Made by a program: the position numbers and the translations under genes. Of a stretch of DNA of 64,000 bases, positions 18,593 to 26,894 are shown one piece after another; position 1 is the stretch's first letter, and the number at the start of each line of letters is the position of its first letter. The notes beneath the pieces are model-generated. The model did no database searches and was not told where the DNA came from. It worked only from the letters and a program-made list of their open reading frames with translations. The stretch comes from Dysgonomonas sp. UBA7710 (lineage in GTDB: Bacteria > Bacteroidota > Bacteroidia > Bacteroidales > Dysgonomonadaceae): assembly GCF_002482385.1 (NCBI RefSeq), contig NZ_DLFW01000040.1, forward strand, positions 1 to 64,000, given 5' to 3'.

Positions 18593-19585
18593 TTATTTTA
18601 TAGAAGAGAAACAACGTTCCGGCCTTGTGCCGTTTTCATCGGAGCTATGCCAAATCAGGCTGGCCTTACCTACAATACTACTGAACGGAATGAAGCCGAT
18701 AGACCGTGAATCTGTGGAATGAATACTGTTATCTGACAACATCCAGTAATAACTGTCTTCAAAAGTATAATCAACTTGCCTTATATCATCTATCAACAGT
18801 TCTCCCCCTTCAATTTTCACATCTTTTCCTTCCTGTTCCTGCAAAATCATCTGCTTATACATAATAAGGTTATTTTCGTCCAGATCTATTATTTTCCCTT
18901 TAAAGGGTATAAGGAACGTATGGCTTTTCAGTGTATCTTTTTTGCAGGGAACAAGCGTCAGCGAATCCGATAAACTTTCATTCAGCACAAATGCATCGTA
19001 TTTGCTCAAGTGCGTGATTACACTATCGCCCTGCACCGTGCCTACGGGTACAGATATCTGCAACTCCTTAGCTATATCGTCCAGTTCTTTTTTAACCGAT
19101 ACCTTAAAACTGTATTCTTCCATTGTATTGGGACAGCCTGAATACGGCCTTCCGTTGATAATAAACAATCCATTCTCTACCCGCATGGAATCTCCGGGCA
19201 ACGCAACGCAACGGCTGAGCAACAGGCTCCTCTTATCCAGTGGTTTATCTGTCTCCAGGGGATTGTTGAAAAGCACGATATCCCCCCTATCTACACCGCG
19301 TGCAAAAATTCTTTTATATGGTGCCTGCAAAGCGGTAGAGTAAGACTTAATACCGAATATTTTATCAAATGTGAACGGGATGCTCAATAAGGTTACCGGC
19401 ATACGGATACCATAGGCCGTTTTATTTATCAGTATTTTGTCTCCCCTCAGCAATGTCATTTCCATTTGCGCGGAAGATACAGAAAATGATTCAAGTAAGA
19501 AACTACGCACCAGTAAAACAATGAGCAAAGTAACAAGAATTACTTTGCCCAAATAAACGTATATATTTTTCTTTTTTGAAGACAT
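18593..19585 (-). CDS. Signal peptidase I homologue lacking the catalytic Ser/Lys dyad
   Basis: A 330-residue S26-family protein with one N-terminal membrane segment (residues 10-30). The fold motifs are kept: MEMTLLRGDKILINK (box B-like), RGDIVLFNNP (box C), RCVALPGDSM (box D) and SDNSIHSTDSR (box E). In box B, however, the residue before Met41 is Gln40 where active enzymes have Ser. In box D the residue before Arg125 is Ser124 where active enzymes have the general-base Lys. Box E also has SDNS for the usual GDNR. It is therefore probably a pseudo-peptidase. It lies directly downstream of an intact lepB and could partner with it. Confidence 0.85.
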   Translation of the reverse strand: MSSKKKNIYVYLGKVILVTLLIVLLVRSFLLESFSVSSAQMEMTLLRGDKILINKTAYGIRMPVTLLSIPFTFDKIFGIKSYSTALQAPYKRIFARGVDRGDIVLFNNPLETDKPLDKRSLLLSRCVALPGDSMRVENGLFIINGRPYSGCPNTMEEYSFKVSVKKELDDIAKELQISVPVGTVQGDSVITHLSKYDAFVLNESLSDSLTLVPCKKDTLKSHTFLIPFKGKIIDLDENNLIMYKQMILQEQEGKDVKIEGGELLIDDIRQVDYTFEDSYYWMLSDNSIHSTDSRSIGFIPFSSIVGKASLIWHSSDENGTRPERCFSSIK

Positions 19586-19591
19586 TGAATT

Positions 19592-19692
19592 AGTTACAGG
19601 TTACTTCGCCCTACGGGCAGTTACAAGTTACAAGTCAACAAGTATTTTTCCTCACTCTCCCTGTAAGTCCCCTCCGGGGGATTTAGGGGGCT
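19592..19692. repeat. Repeat-like spacer between the two signal peptidase genes
   Basis: The 107-base gap contains TTACAGGTTAC and TTACAAGTTACAAGT units, a CGCCCTACGGGCAG hairpin and CCCCTCCGGGGGATTTAGGGGG. These look like the short dispersed repeats found elsewhere in this window rather than coding or promoter sequence. Confidence 0.6.
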
Positions 19693-21207
19693 TCACTTTT
19701 TGTTCCCCGATGTAAATAATCTGTTCCAGCGAATCTTACCGCTAAACCATCCTTTATCCTTATCCAGAGACAGCCATATAAACAATGGCTTACCTACGAC
19801 ATGATCTTCGGGAACAAATCCCCAGGAACGTGAATCGGCAGAATTATCACGATTATCACCCATCATAAAGTAATAGTCATATTTGAATGTATAAGAATCG
19901 GCCTGTTGCCCATTGATATACACTTTGCCGTCACGATAGTCAAAATCATTATGCTCATAATTTTTGATACAGCGGATATAAGCCGCAACTTTATAATCCA
20001 CATCTGTATCAAATTTTATAGTTTCGCCACGCTTAGGAATCCATATTTTAGGAAAGTCACCTGAATAACAATCCTGAGCCCATGTAATAGGATATACATA
20101 GTCGCCATTACCGATATCACGTTTGATTCCCGCTTTTTTCTTAAACTCATTCATTGGGAAGACGGTCAGTACAAATGGTTTTTCTTTTATTTTTTCAACC
20201 ATTGCTTTTGTCAGAGGAATCTGATATGCTAGTCCGAAACCGCCATTATTATACTTAAATCCGAGGCTGACCAGCCTCACACTGTCTGCGCCATCTATCC
20301 CCATGGGATTAAAAGAATATACCATTTTTTGCCCCATACTGTTGGTATACAAATAGTCATCCTCGCTGGCGCCTAATCCTTCAAATATCTTTGGAGCTAT
20401 CTCGGTCCCGTCGGTCTGGATAAAATACAGTAACTGCATATTCTCCGGACTGGCAATCGGTTTATCATCTATGTAAACAATATCATTTATAAGTTCTATA
20501 GTTTCTCCGGGTAGCCCGACACACCGCTTCACATAATTTTCCCGTCTGTCTACAGGTCTGTATACTATATCTCCATATGTCCTTTTATCACTCCAGACTA
20601 CATCTCGCCCAACCCTTTTAGCCAGTGCGTAATAATCTCCATTCTGATAATTAAGCGCTACCGTATCTCCGGACGGATAGTTGAACACGACTATATCGTT
20701 GCGTTCTATATGCCCTGTACCTGTAAACCGTTTATATTCCAACTGCGGTTTTTCCAGATACGACTTAAATCCGCCAACAGGAAACGTATGCTGCATCAAT
20801 GGCAGCGAAAATGGAGTCATCGGGGAACGTGCCCCATAACTAACCTTGCTTACACAAAGGAAGTCTCCTACTAAGAGCGATTTTTCGAGTGACGAAGTCG
20901 GTATCTGGTAATTCTGGAAAAAGAATGTATTAATGATCCAGACACCTACCAATGCGAAAACGATAGCATCCACCCAGTCGAGGATTTTCCTCACATGCGG
21001 GTTTTTAGCATTGCGCCATGCTCCCCACGGGATAAATTTCGTAATATAGATATCTATAAAAACCGGGATAAGAATCAATACTCCCCAGTAGCCTGTCCAG
21101 ATAACAAATAAAACACACAATATGCAGGCAAGGATGGCATATATCCATTGCCTTACACCGGGCCTCCGTTTTTCCTGTGCGCTATCTTTTCTAGTGTTAT
21201 TTTCCAT
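19693..21207 (-). CDS. lepB: Signal peptidase I
   Basis: Cleaves signal peptides from exported proteins on the outer face of the inner membrane. At 504 residues it is long for the family. It has N-terminal membrane segments (about 21-57 and 78-97). The nucleophile Ser106 is in QIPTSSLEKSLLVGD, and the general-base Lys is in YVKRCVGLPGETIE, so the Ser/Lys dyad is complete. Box E reads MMGDNRDNSADSRSWGF. A large insertion between boxes D and E, with a beta-rich segment around 250-420, is typical of Bacteroidetes enzymes. It is 32 bases downstream of dapB and upstream of the degenerate paralogue. Confidence 0.95.
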   Translation of the reverse strand: MENNTRKDSAQEKRRPGVRQWIYAILACILCVLFVIWTGYWGVLILIPVFIDIYITKFIPWGAWRNAKNPHVRKILDWVDAIVFALVGVWIINTFFFQNYQIPTSSLEKSLLVGDFLCVSKVSYGARSPMTPFSLPLMQHTFPVGGFKSYLEKPQLEYKRFTGTGHIERNDIVVFNYPSGDTVALNYQNGDYYALAKRVGRDVVWSDKRTYGDIVYRPVDRRENYVKRCVGLPGETIELINDIVYIDDKPIASPENMQLLYFIQTDGTEIAPKIFEGLGASEDDYLYTNSMGQKMVYSFNPMGIDGADSVRLVSLGFKYNNGGFGLAYQIPLTKAMVEKIKEKPFVLTVFPMNEFKKKAGIKRDIGNGDYVYPITWAQDCYSGDFPKIWIPKRGETIKFDTDVDYKVAAYIRCIKNYEHNDFDYRDGKVYINGQQADSYTFKYDYYFMMGDNRDNSADSRSWGFVPEDHVVGKPLFIWLSLDKDKGWFSGKIRWNRLFTSGNKK

Positions 21208-21239
21208 ATTGTAAGTAAAAGCAGGTTTGCAACCTTATT

Positions 21240-21956
21240 TTAAAATTTAAGCATATCATCCATTCCCAGAAAGCCTTTTTTACCTTTGGTAAATTCAGCG
21301 GCAATAACTGCTCCCAAAGCAAATCCTTTCCGGCTTTTCGCATCGTGCTTGATGCTGATAATGTCGGCATCCGACTCATATATTATTTCGTGTATGCCGG
21401 GAACTTCGCCTTCACGGATACAATGGATAGCCAGATCTGATTGTTTTTCTTCAACTTCAAGATTCCAGCGTTCCTTGCGGCTGATATTTTCAATTACACC
21501 TTCTGCAAGCGTTATAGCTGTTCCGCTTGGAGCATCCAATTTATGAATATGATGTATCTCCTCCATCTTCACATCATAGTCCGGATAATTATTCATTATC
21601 CGTGCCAGATACTTATTCAACACAAAGAAGATATTTACTCCCAGGCTATAGTTCGATGCATAGAAAAAAGTCTGTCCTGTCTCCGAACATGCTTTTTTTA
21701 CTTCATCCATATGTTCGAGCCAGCCGGTTGTACCTGCCACGACAGGAACATGTGCGGCAAAACATTTCCTGTAATTATCTATTGCACTGTCTGGCGTAGA
21801 AAATTCGATTGCCACATCGGCACTTTTGAAAGCGGGCGAACCGAAATCATCCGGATTATTTACATCTATGATAGATACAATATTGTGACCTCTCGAAACA
21901 GCTATCTTTTCTATTTCATGTCCCATTTTACCATATCCGATGAGAGCTATATTCAT
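21240..21956 (-). CDS. dapB: 4-hydroxy-tetrahydrodipicolinate reductase
   Basis: NAD(P)H-dependent step in lysine and meso-diaminopimelate synthesis, cytoplasmic. 238 residues, the shorter form usual in Bacteroidetes. The N-terminal nucleotide-binding loop is IALIGYGKMGHEI. The substrate-binding segment HHIHKLDAPSGTA supplies the catalytic His and the Lys, and VAGTTGW is also conserved. It is the first gene of a four-gene operon with lepB, the lepB paralogue and the WbqC-like gene, placing peptidoglycan precursor supply with export machinery. Confidence 0.95.
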   Translation of the reverse strand: MNIALIGYGKMGHEIEKIAVSRGHNIVSIIDVNNPDDFGSPAFKSADVAIEFSTPDSAIDNYRKCFAAHVPVVAGTTGWLEHMDEVKKACSETGQTFFYASNYSLGVNIFFVLNKYLARIMNNYPDYDVKMEEIHHIHKLDAPSGTAITLAEGVIENISRKERWNLEVEEKQSDLAIHCIREGEVPGIHEIIYESDADIISIKHDAKSRKGFALGAVIAAEFTKGKKGFLGMDDMLKF

Positions 21957-21992
21957 ATTTGAGTATTTGTTAATTTAATCGATTAAAGCTTA

Positions 21993-22000
21993 CAAATATA
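21993..22000 (-). promoter_or_regulatory. Bacteroidetes -7 promoter box for the dapB operon
   Basis: TATATTTG on the minus strand matches TAnnTTTG exactly, with TTTG at 22017-22020, 16 bases upstream (slightly close for a -33 box). The leader to the dapB start would be about 30 bases. Confidence 0.5.
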
Positions 22001-22259
22001 CATAAAAACTTATTTCCAAAGGGTTTCCCTTTTAATTAATCCTTGATTATAAGCTTTTTTAAGGCCAAAGGCTTACTTGTCTACCTTCTAAGCAAATCGG
22101 CCAAAACAAGTTGCAATTCGGCATTCTTCTTTAATTTCTAGTTTTCACTTAGTTAAGCCTCTTAACCTAGATACAAAAGGTTAGTCGCCCTGACCTCCGA
22201 TTTCTTACATCAATTAGTTATTCTTAACACTACGATGCACTCGCTGCATCCTCTGGAAA
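22001..22259. other. Intergenic stretch without a recognised gene
   Basis: The gap between the dapB promoter and the 3' end of the ThrE pair is AT-rich. The only structure I see is a small hairpin, GATGCA (22234-22239) with TGCATC (22245-22250), nine bases after the ThrE operon stop on the minus strand; it lacks a U tract. Confidence 0.4.
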
Positions 22260-22763
22260 TCAAAAAATCTTTATACCCAAATCCCTGATTTTCTTTATAT
22301 CTTTCACACTTTTTTTACGAAAAACGAGTGCGGCAATGCAAATACCGATCGCCAGACAAAACAATAGCGAAGAGGTAAGAATAAAGTTATATACAGTATC
22401 CTGTAGCAATGACGAACCTTCATTATCCGTCCCCTCTTCGTATATCCTGATACAGCCGAGCATTGTACGATAGGCATACAATCCGGGGATCATCGTAATA
22501 CAGGCAGGAAGTGTAAAGACGACAGGAGGTGTGTGTATGCGGTGAGCGCAATATATACCGGCAAGCCCGATAAATACAGTCCCGCAAAGTGTAGATGCGA
22601 CCAAACCATAATCCAATTGCAACAGCACAAACCGGATACAATGCCCTACCCCTCCTAACAATCCTGCAATCAGCAAAGCTTTTCGGGGAGTCTCGAAAAG
22701 AAGCGCGAAGCCTATTGCTACAAAAAAACTCAGAAAAGCATCTCTTAATATATCTATTATCAT
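22260..22763 (-). CDS. ThrE-type threonine/serine exporter, C-terminal half (DUF3815)
   Basis: A 167-residue protein with four or five membrane segments. It matches the second half of ThrE-family exporters (GFALLFETPRKALLIAGLLGGVGHCIRFVLL, then ACITMIPGLYAYRTM). It starts two bases after the partner gene ends and should form one transporter with it. The substrate of most split ThrE systems is untested. The pair lies behind a cobalamin riboswitch, so a B12-linked substrate is possible. Confidence 0.85.
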   Translation of the reverse strand: MIIDILRDAFLSFFVAIGFALLFETPRKALLIAGLLGGVGHCIRFVLLQLDYGLVASTLCGTVFIGLAGIYCAHRIHTPPVVFTLPACITMIPGLYAYRTMLGCIRIYEEGTDNEGSSLLQDTVYNFILTSSLLFCLAIGICIAALVFRKKSVKDIKKIRDLGIKIF

Positions 22764-22765
22764 CT

Positions 22766-23560
22766 CTAAAAATTATTAATGCCTATCAATGACATACTCA
22801 TAAACATACCAATAGCTATACATAGCAAAATAAAGCCGCCGAATGCCCCACGCGCAATACCTGTGGGTATATATCCCTCCAGCAAATCTATAATACAATT
22901 AATCAACGGGACACCCGGTATAAGAAACAGTACAGCTGTTGCTACCGATATATCAGGTGATAAGCCACAACCGAACAATACATTCATGCCGGAGATCGTT
23001 GTAGTCGCAAAAGCAGAACATACAACGGCAATCATCAGATTGAAACCCTTTTTTACCATTTCCTGACGCACTGTAAGCCCCATGAGTGACGCTATAAAGG
23101 CAAAAGCTCCGTCCATCCAGTCGCCTCCGGCAAGCAAACATAAGCAACCACATGCTACCCCGATAAAAACGCGTATCAGCCAGACAGGATGTTTAGGCGC
23201 GGCTTTTATCTCATTCAGGCAATTTTCCAGTTCATCCAACGAAATTTTATTCTCAAACAGCTTCCATGTTAACAAACTGGTATTTGTCAATATGCCGAAA
23301 TGCGCACCATGATGCCTCACCCGCCTGTTTCCGGTTACTGTATTTTCGGGATTTTCACGATCTGTAACCGTTACCGATACAGCAGTAAAGGAGAGAAGCA
23401 TCTCCACCTTAAAACAAGTCGTATCGGCAATACGCTGCACATTCCGGTTTATACGTTCACAATGGGCGCCTGACTCTAACAGAATCGTACTTACCTCCAA
23501 AATCAGATCGGCAAATTTTGTTGCGGGCATACCTTTGTCCTCTGACGAAACATTTTCCAT
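22766..23560 (-). CDS. ThrE-type threonine/serine exporter, N-terminal half (DUF1212)
   Basis: A 264-residue protein. The cytoplasmic N-terminal domain has the family motif LLESGAHCERINRNVQRIA (residues 31-50), then VRHHGAHFGILT. From about residue 130 there are five hydrophobic segments, including LFLIPGVPLINCIIDLLEG. The ThrE family moves threonine, serine or related small molecules by proton exchange; here it is split into two proteins. It is read from a minus-strand cobalamin riboswitch whose aptamer ends about 190 bases upstream of the ATG. Confidence 0.88.
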   Translation of the reverse strand: MENVSSEDKGMPATKFADLILEVSTILLESGAHCERINRNVQRIADTTCFKVEMLLSFTAVSVTVTDRENPENTVTGNRRVRHHGAHFGILTNTSLLTWKLFENKISLDELENCLNEIKAAPKHPVWLIRVFIGVACGCLCLLAGGDWMDGAFAFIASLMGLTVRQEMVKKGFNLMIAVVCSAFATTTISGMNVLFGCGLSPDISVATAVLFLIPGVPLINCIIDLLEGYIPTGIARGAFGGFILLCIAIGMFMSMSLIGINNF

Positions 23561-23749
23561 TTTGTTCGCTTTATAAAATTAATCTCCGGGAGAATAAATA
23601 ATTCCGTCGGTACCTTACATAGAGATTTCTGTTATGCATAATAACTAAAACAATGCAACTTTGACTATTGCACAAAACCAACTCTGTCCGAACATGAATT
23701 TTTACTTCTCCGACTTGCCTCTAATCCTCGAAAGACAAAATCATACTAT

Positions 23750-23996
23750 TACTGGCAGGTCTTCTGACTTACTCTTGTTTCTTGCAGCCTTCCCGACAGA
23801 CAGTTAACAGTGAGCAGTAAACAGTTAATAAAATGATAACTGAAACTAATGACCGGTAACTGTCGATCAGTGGCATTGGGTATCGCTCGAAACAACATCA
23901 ATGAATGTTAACTGTTCACTGAAAAGAGTTTACAGCAGCGGGCCTGTTCAGGATTTGCACCTGATTCCCTTTTCATTACTTATCCGAAGATGCGGA
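23750..23996 (-). ncRNA. Cobalamin riboswitch upstream of the ThrE pair
   Basis: On the minus strand the canonical blocks appear in order: GAAAAGGGAATCAGGTGCAAATCCTG, the core CCCGCTGCTGTAA, CCACTG, GGGAAGGC, and finally AGTCAGAAGACCTGCC. These are the conserved elements of the adenosylcobalamin (B12 box) aptamer. The arm between CCACTG and GGGAAGGC contains a 74-base repeat also present in the + strand riboswitch at 24282. About 190 bases of leader follow before the ThrE N-half start, with a possible regulatory stem-loop near GTCTTTCGAGG. Confidence 0.93.
23801..23874 (-). repeat. 74-bp riboswitch-arm repeat, copy 1
   Basis: On the minus strand it reads from GCCACTGATCGACAG to CTCACTGTTAACTG, forming an imperfect hairpin. 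It is identical to 24376-24449 except for one base. It lies inside the peripheral arm of the minus-strand cobalamin riboswitch. Confidence 0.95.
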
Positions 23997-24019
23997 CTTG
24001 TAACACCAATAATCGAGTA

Positions 24020-24027
24020 CAAAGTTG
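24020..24027 (-). promoter_or_regulatory. Possible -7 box for the ThrE riboswitch transcript
   Basis: CAACTTTG on the minus strand differs from TAnnTTTG only in the first base and lies about 25 bases upstream of the aptamer. No convincing -33 TTTG is present. Confidence 0.4.
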
Positions 24028-24236
24028 GAATAAAAAATTGGAATAATAATATATTAAGAAAGTATTTTTTTCTGTAACTATCGGTAAATTATCAGGAATA
24101 AAGATAAATTAATATCGTAAATTATCCGATTTGGAAAACTTTTCAACAATATAAAAATTTTATTTATCTAATAATATGATATTTACAATTTATTTCGGAA
24201 AACTTAGTAATTATTTTAAAATAAATAAATCTCATT

Positions 24237-24271
24237 TTTGAAAACCATATAAAAAAAATAATCTACCTTTG
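24237..24271 (+). promoter_or_regulatory. Promoter of the nrdDG riboswitch transcript
   Basis: TTTG (24237-24240) and TACCTTTG (24264-24271), an exact TAnnTTTG match, are 23 bases apart. The -7 box and its surroundings (ATCTACCTTTGT) are repeated before the pfl riboswitch at 27462, suggesting related promoters. Confidence 0.7.
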
Positions 24272-24281
24272 TTATCATATA

Positions 24282-24497
24282 CGGTTCTGAAATAAAATCA
24301 GATGAAAAGGGAATCAGGTGCAAATCCTGTACTATCCCCGTAGCTGTAAATTTCAAGAAAAGGTTAGGCCCTCACGCCACTGATCGACAGTTACCGGTCA
24401 TTAGTTTCAGTTATCATTTTATTAACTGTTTACTGCTCACTATTAACTGAACATTGGGAAGGCTCCTAACCGGGAAATAAGTCAGAAGACCTGCCGT
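24282..24497 (+). ncRNA. Cobalamin riboswitch upstream of nrdDG
   Basis: Conserved blocks in order: GATGAAAAGGGAATCAGG, GCAAATCCTG, CCCCGTAGCTGTAA, GCCACTG, GGGAAGGC and AAGTCAGAAGACCTGCC. These define the cobalamin aptamer. The arm between GCCACTG and GGGAAGGC is filled by the 74-base repeat. After the aptamer, GCTTTCGGGAGAAAAGC (near 24512) could form the regulatory stem-loop that kisses the aptamer loop. The distance to the nrdD ATG is 190 bases. Likely effect: expression is lowered when adenosylcobalamin is abundant. Confidence 0.93.
24376..24449 (+). repeat. 74-bp riboswitch-arm repeat, copy 2
   Basis: Inverted copy of 23801-23874 with one mismatch (CACTATTAACTG here against CACTGTTAACTG). 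The flanking aptamer cores of the two riboswitches are less alike than this peripheral arm. The two copies flank about 500 bases holding both divergent promoters. Confidence 0.95.
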
Positions 24498-24686
24498 GTA
24501 TACATTCGTAGCTTTCGGGAGAAAAGCGATAGAATAGAGTATGCGGTGACTTTACATCTTTAATCTCTCTTCGCCTATTTTGGTCTCTATCCCCGTCAGT
24601 TACATTGAAACAATGTATCATTAATCAACAATTGACAACGCGAAAGCGGGTCGAATACTTTCTTTTACTTATAACATAATACAACC

Positions 24687-26894
24687 ATGATCCAGACAGT
24701 CATAAAAAGAGACGGACGCATAGTCGGCTTCAATGAAGAAAAGATAATGGCAGCTATCCGCAAAGCCATGTTACACACCGAACAAGGAGAAGATTCTTCC
24801 CTGATAAGACGCATCACGGATTTTATTTCTTGCCAGGGTAACGAACAAATGACCGTAGAGCAAATTCAGGATATGGTAGAAGTGGAACTGATGAAAAGTC
24901 CGCGAAAAGAAGCTGCTAAAAAATATATCGCTTACCGCGACCAACGCAATATTGCCCGAAAAGCCAAGACCCGGGACATGTTTCTCGAAATCATAGAGAC
25001 CAAATCGAACGATATCACACGCGAAAATGCCAACATGAACGCTGATACTCCGGCAGGAATGATGATGAAATTCGCGAGTGAAACTACGAAGCCTTTTGTT
25101 GACGACTATCTGCTGCTGCCGGAAGTAAAAGAAGCCGTCCGCCGAAACTATTTACATATTCACGACAAGGACTATTATCCGACCAAAAGCCTCACTTGTG
25201 TACAGCACCCATTAGATAAGATACTTCAGCATGGATTCAATGCCGGACATGGAGAATCGCGTCCTGCCAAACGTATAGAAACAGCGAGCATGATCGGCTG
25301 CATATCCATGGAAACAGCCCAGAATGAAATGCATGGTGGCCAGTCCATCCCTGCTTTTGATTTTTATCTGGCACCTTTTGTCAGGCGTAGTTTTATTGAA
25401 GAAATAAAAGTGCTGGAACAGATAAACGGACTGGACTACAAACACCTTTACGAAACACCAATAGAGGATTACTTATCAAAAGACCTGACCGGATTACATG
25501 GTGACGAAAGAATTATCCAACATGCCATAAACCGTACAGTGAGCCGTGTACACCAGTCGATGGAAGCCTTCATCCATAATATGAACACCATACACTCCCG
25601 GGGAGGCAATCAGGTGGTATTCAGTTCTATTAATTATGGAACGGATACTTCTGCCGAAGGAAGATGCATCATGCGGGAACTGTTAATCAGCACAGATGAA
25701 GGCGTGGGCAACGGAGTAACAGCCATTTTCCCGATACAGATATGGAAAAAGAAGCGGGGAGTAAGCTATTTACCAACAGACCGGAATTACGATTTATACC
25801 AACTGGCATGCAAGGTGAGCGCACATCGTTTCTTCCCTAACTTCCTGAATCTGGACGCGACATTTAACCAACATGAAGAATGGAAGGAAAACGATCCCCG
25901 CCGTTTTGAGTATGAGGTAGCAACAATGGGCTGCCGTACCCGCGTATTTGAAAACCGTTTTGGAAAGAAAACATCGGTAGGCAGAGGCAATCTTTCTTTC
26001 TCTACACTCAATCTGGTACGCATTGCTCTGGAATGCAGAAACATAGAAAACCAAAAGGAAAGAATCGACTGCTTTTACAGGAAACTGGATCAGATGCTTG
26101 AGCTGGCCGCTCTCCAATTGCATCGCCGCTTCGAGTTCCAAAAGACAGCCGCTCCCAAACAGTTTCCTTTACTAATGTCGGTGCTATGGGAAGGATGCGA
26201 GCAACTGGCAGGCGAGGATACAATAGAGAAAGTTATCAATCAGGGCACATTGGGCATAGGTTTCATCGGACTTGCCGAAGCCTTGGTTGCCCTTACCGGC
26301 AAGCATCACGGAGAAGACGAAAACGCCCAAAAACTAGGTCTGGAAATGATAACATATATGAGAGACCGGGTAAATGAATTTTCTGATAAATATCAGCACA
26401 ACTATAGCGTACTGGCCACTCCCGCCGAAGGACTTGCCGGGCGGTTTACACGGCGCGACAAAAAAGATTTCGGGCTTATTGAAGGAATTACAGACCGGGA
26501 GTATTATACAAACTCTAACCATGTACCTGTATATTACTCATGCAGTGCACATCGCAAAGCTAAAATCGAAGCTCCATATCACGATCTTACGCGTGGAGGA
26601 CATATATTTTATGTCGAAATGGATGGCGACGCGACTCATAATCCAGAAGCTATTATGACCGTTGTAGATATGATGGATAAATATAATATCGGCTACGCCT
26701 CGGTCAACCATAATCGCAACCGTTGCCTGAAATGCGGATACGAAAATGCCGCTACACAAATAAATGAGTGCCCCCGTTGCGGAAGCATGCAGATAGACCG
26801 TCTGCAACGTATAACGGGTTATCTGGTGGGTACTACCGATAGATGGAATAGCGCAAAACTTGCTGAACTTAATGACCGTATTGTCCATGAATAG
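24687..26894 (+). CDS. nrdD: Anaerobic ribonucleoside-triphosphate reductase (class III)
   Basis: Reduces ribonucleotides to deoxyribonucleotides without oxygen or B12, using a glycyl radical. 735 residues. An ATP-cone regulatory domain (about 2-92, KRDGRIVGFNEEKIMAAIRKA) precedes the catalytic barrel. The C-terminal zinc site has C680, C683, C695 and C698 (CLKCGYEN and CPRC), and the radical site is Gly711 in RITGYLVGTTDRWN. It sits behind a cobalamin riboswitch and overlaps the start of its activase gene nrdG. The regulation fits a switch between a B12-dependent class II enzyme elsewhere in the genome and this one; that class II gene is not in the window. Confidence 0.97.
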   Translation: MIQTVIKRDGRIVGFNEEKIMAAIRKAMLHTEQGEDSSLIRRITDFISCQGNEQMTVEQIQDMVEVELMKSPRKEAAKKYIAYRDQRNIARKAKTRDMFLEIIETKSNDITRENANMNADTPAGMMMKFASETTKPFVDDYLLLPEVKEAVRRNYLHIHDKDYYPTKSLTCVQHPLDKILQHGFNAGHGESRPAKRIETASMIGCISMETAQNEMHGGQSIPAFDFYLAPFVRRSFIEEIKVLEQINGLDYKHLYETPIEDYLSKDLTGLHGDERIIQHAINRTVSRVHQSMEAFIHNMNTIHSRGGNQVVFSSINYGTDTSAEGRCIMRELLISTDEGVGNGVTAIFPIQIWKKKRGVSYLPTDRNYDLYQLACKVSAHRFFPNFLNLDATFNQHEEWKENDPRRFEYEVATMGCRTRVFENRFGKKTSVGRGNLSFSTLNLVRIALECRNIENQKERIDCFYRKLDQMLELAALQLHRRFEFQKTAAPKQFPLLMSVLWEGCEQLAGEDTIEKVINQGTLGIGFIGLAEALVALTGKHHGEDENAQKLGLEMITYMRDRVNEFSDKYQHNYSVLATPAEGLAGRFTRRDKKDFGLIEGITDREYYTNSNHVPVYYSCSAHRKAKIEAPYHDLTRGGHIFYVEMDGDATHNPEAIMTVVDMMDKYNIGYASVNHNRNRCLKCGYENAATQINECPRCGSMQIDRLQRITGYLVGTTDRWNSAKLAELNDRIVHE

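Noticed and set aside
23561..24686. Search for a small gene or tRNA between the divergent riboswitches
   Set aside because: The interval is fully explained by two aptamers, their leaders and AT-rich promoters; no tRNA-like fold or start codon with coding signal was seen.
26860..26886. Upstream in-frame start for nrdG
   Set aside because: It lies within nrdD coding sequence; the ATG at 26887 gives the standard NrdG N-terminus and a typical short overlap.
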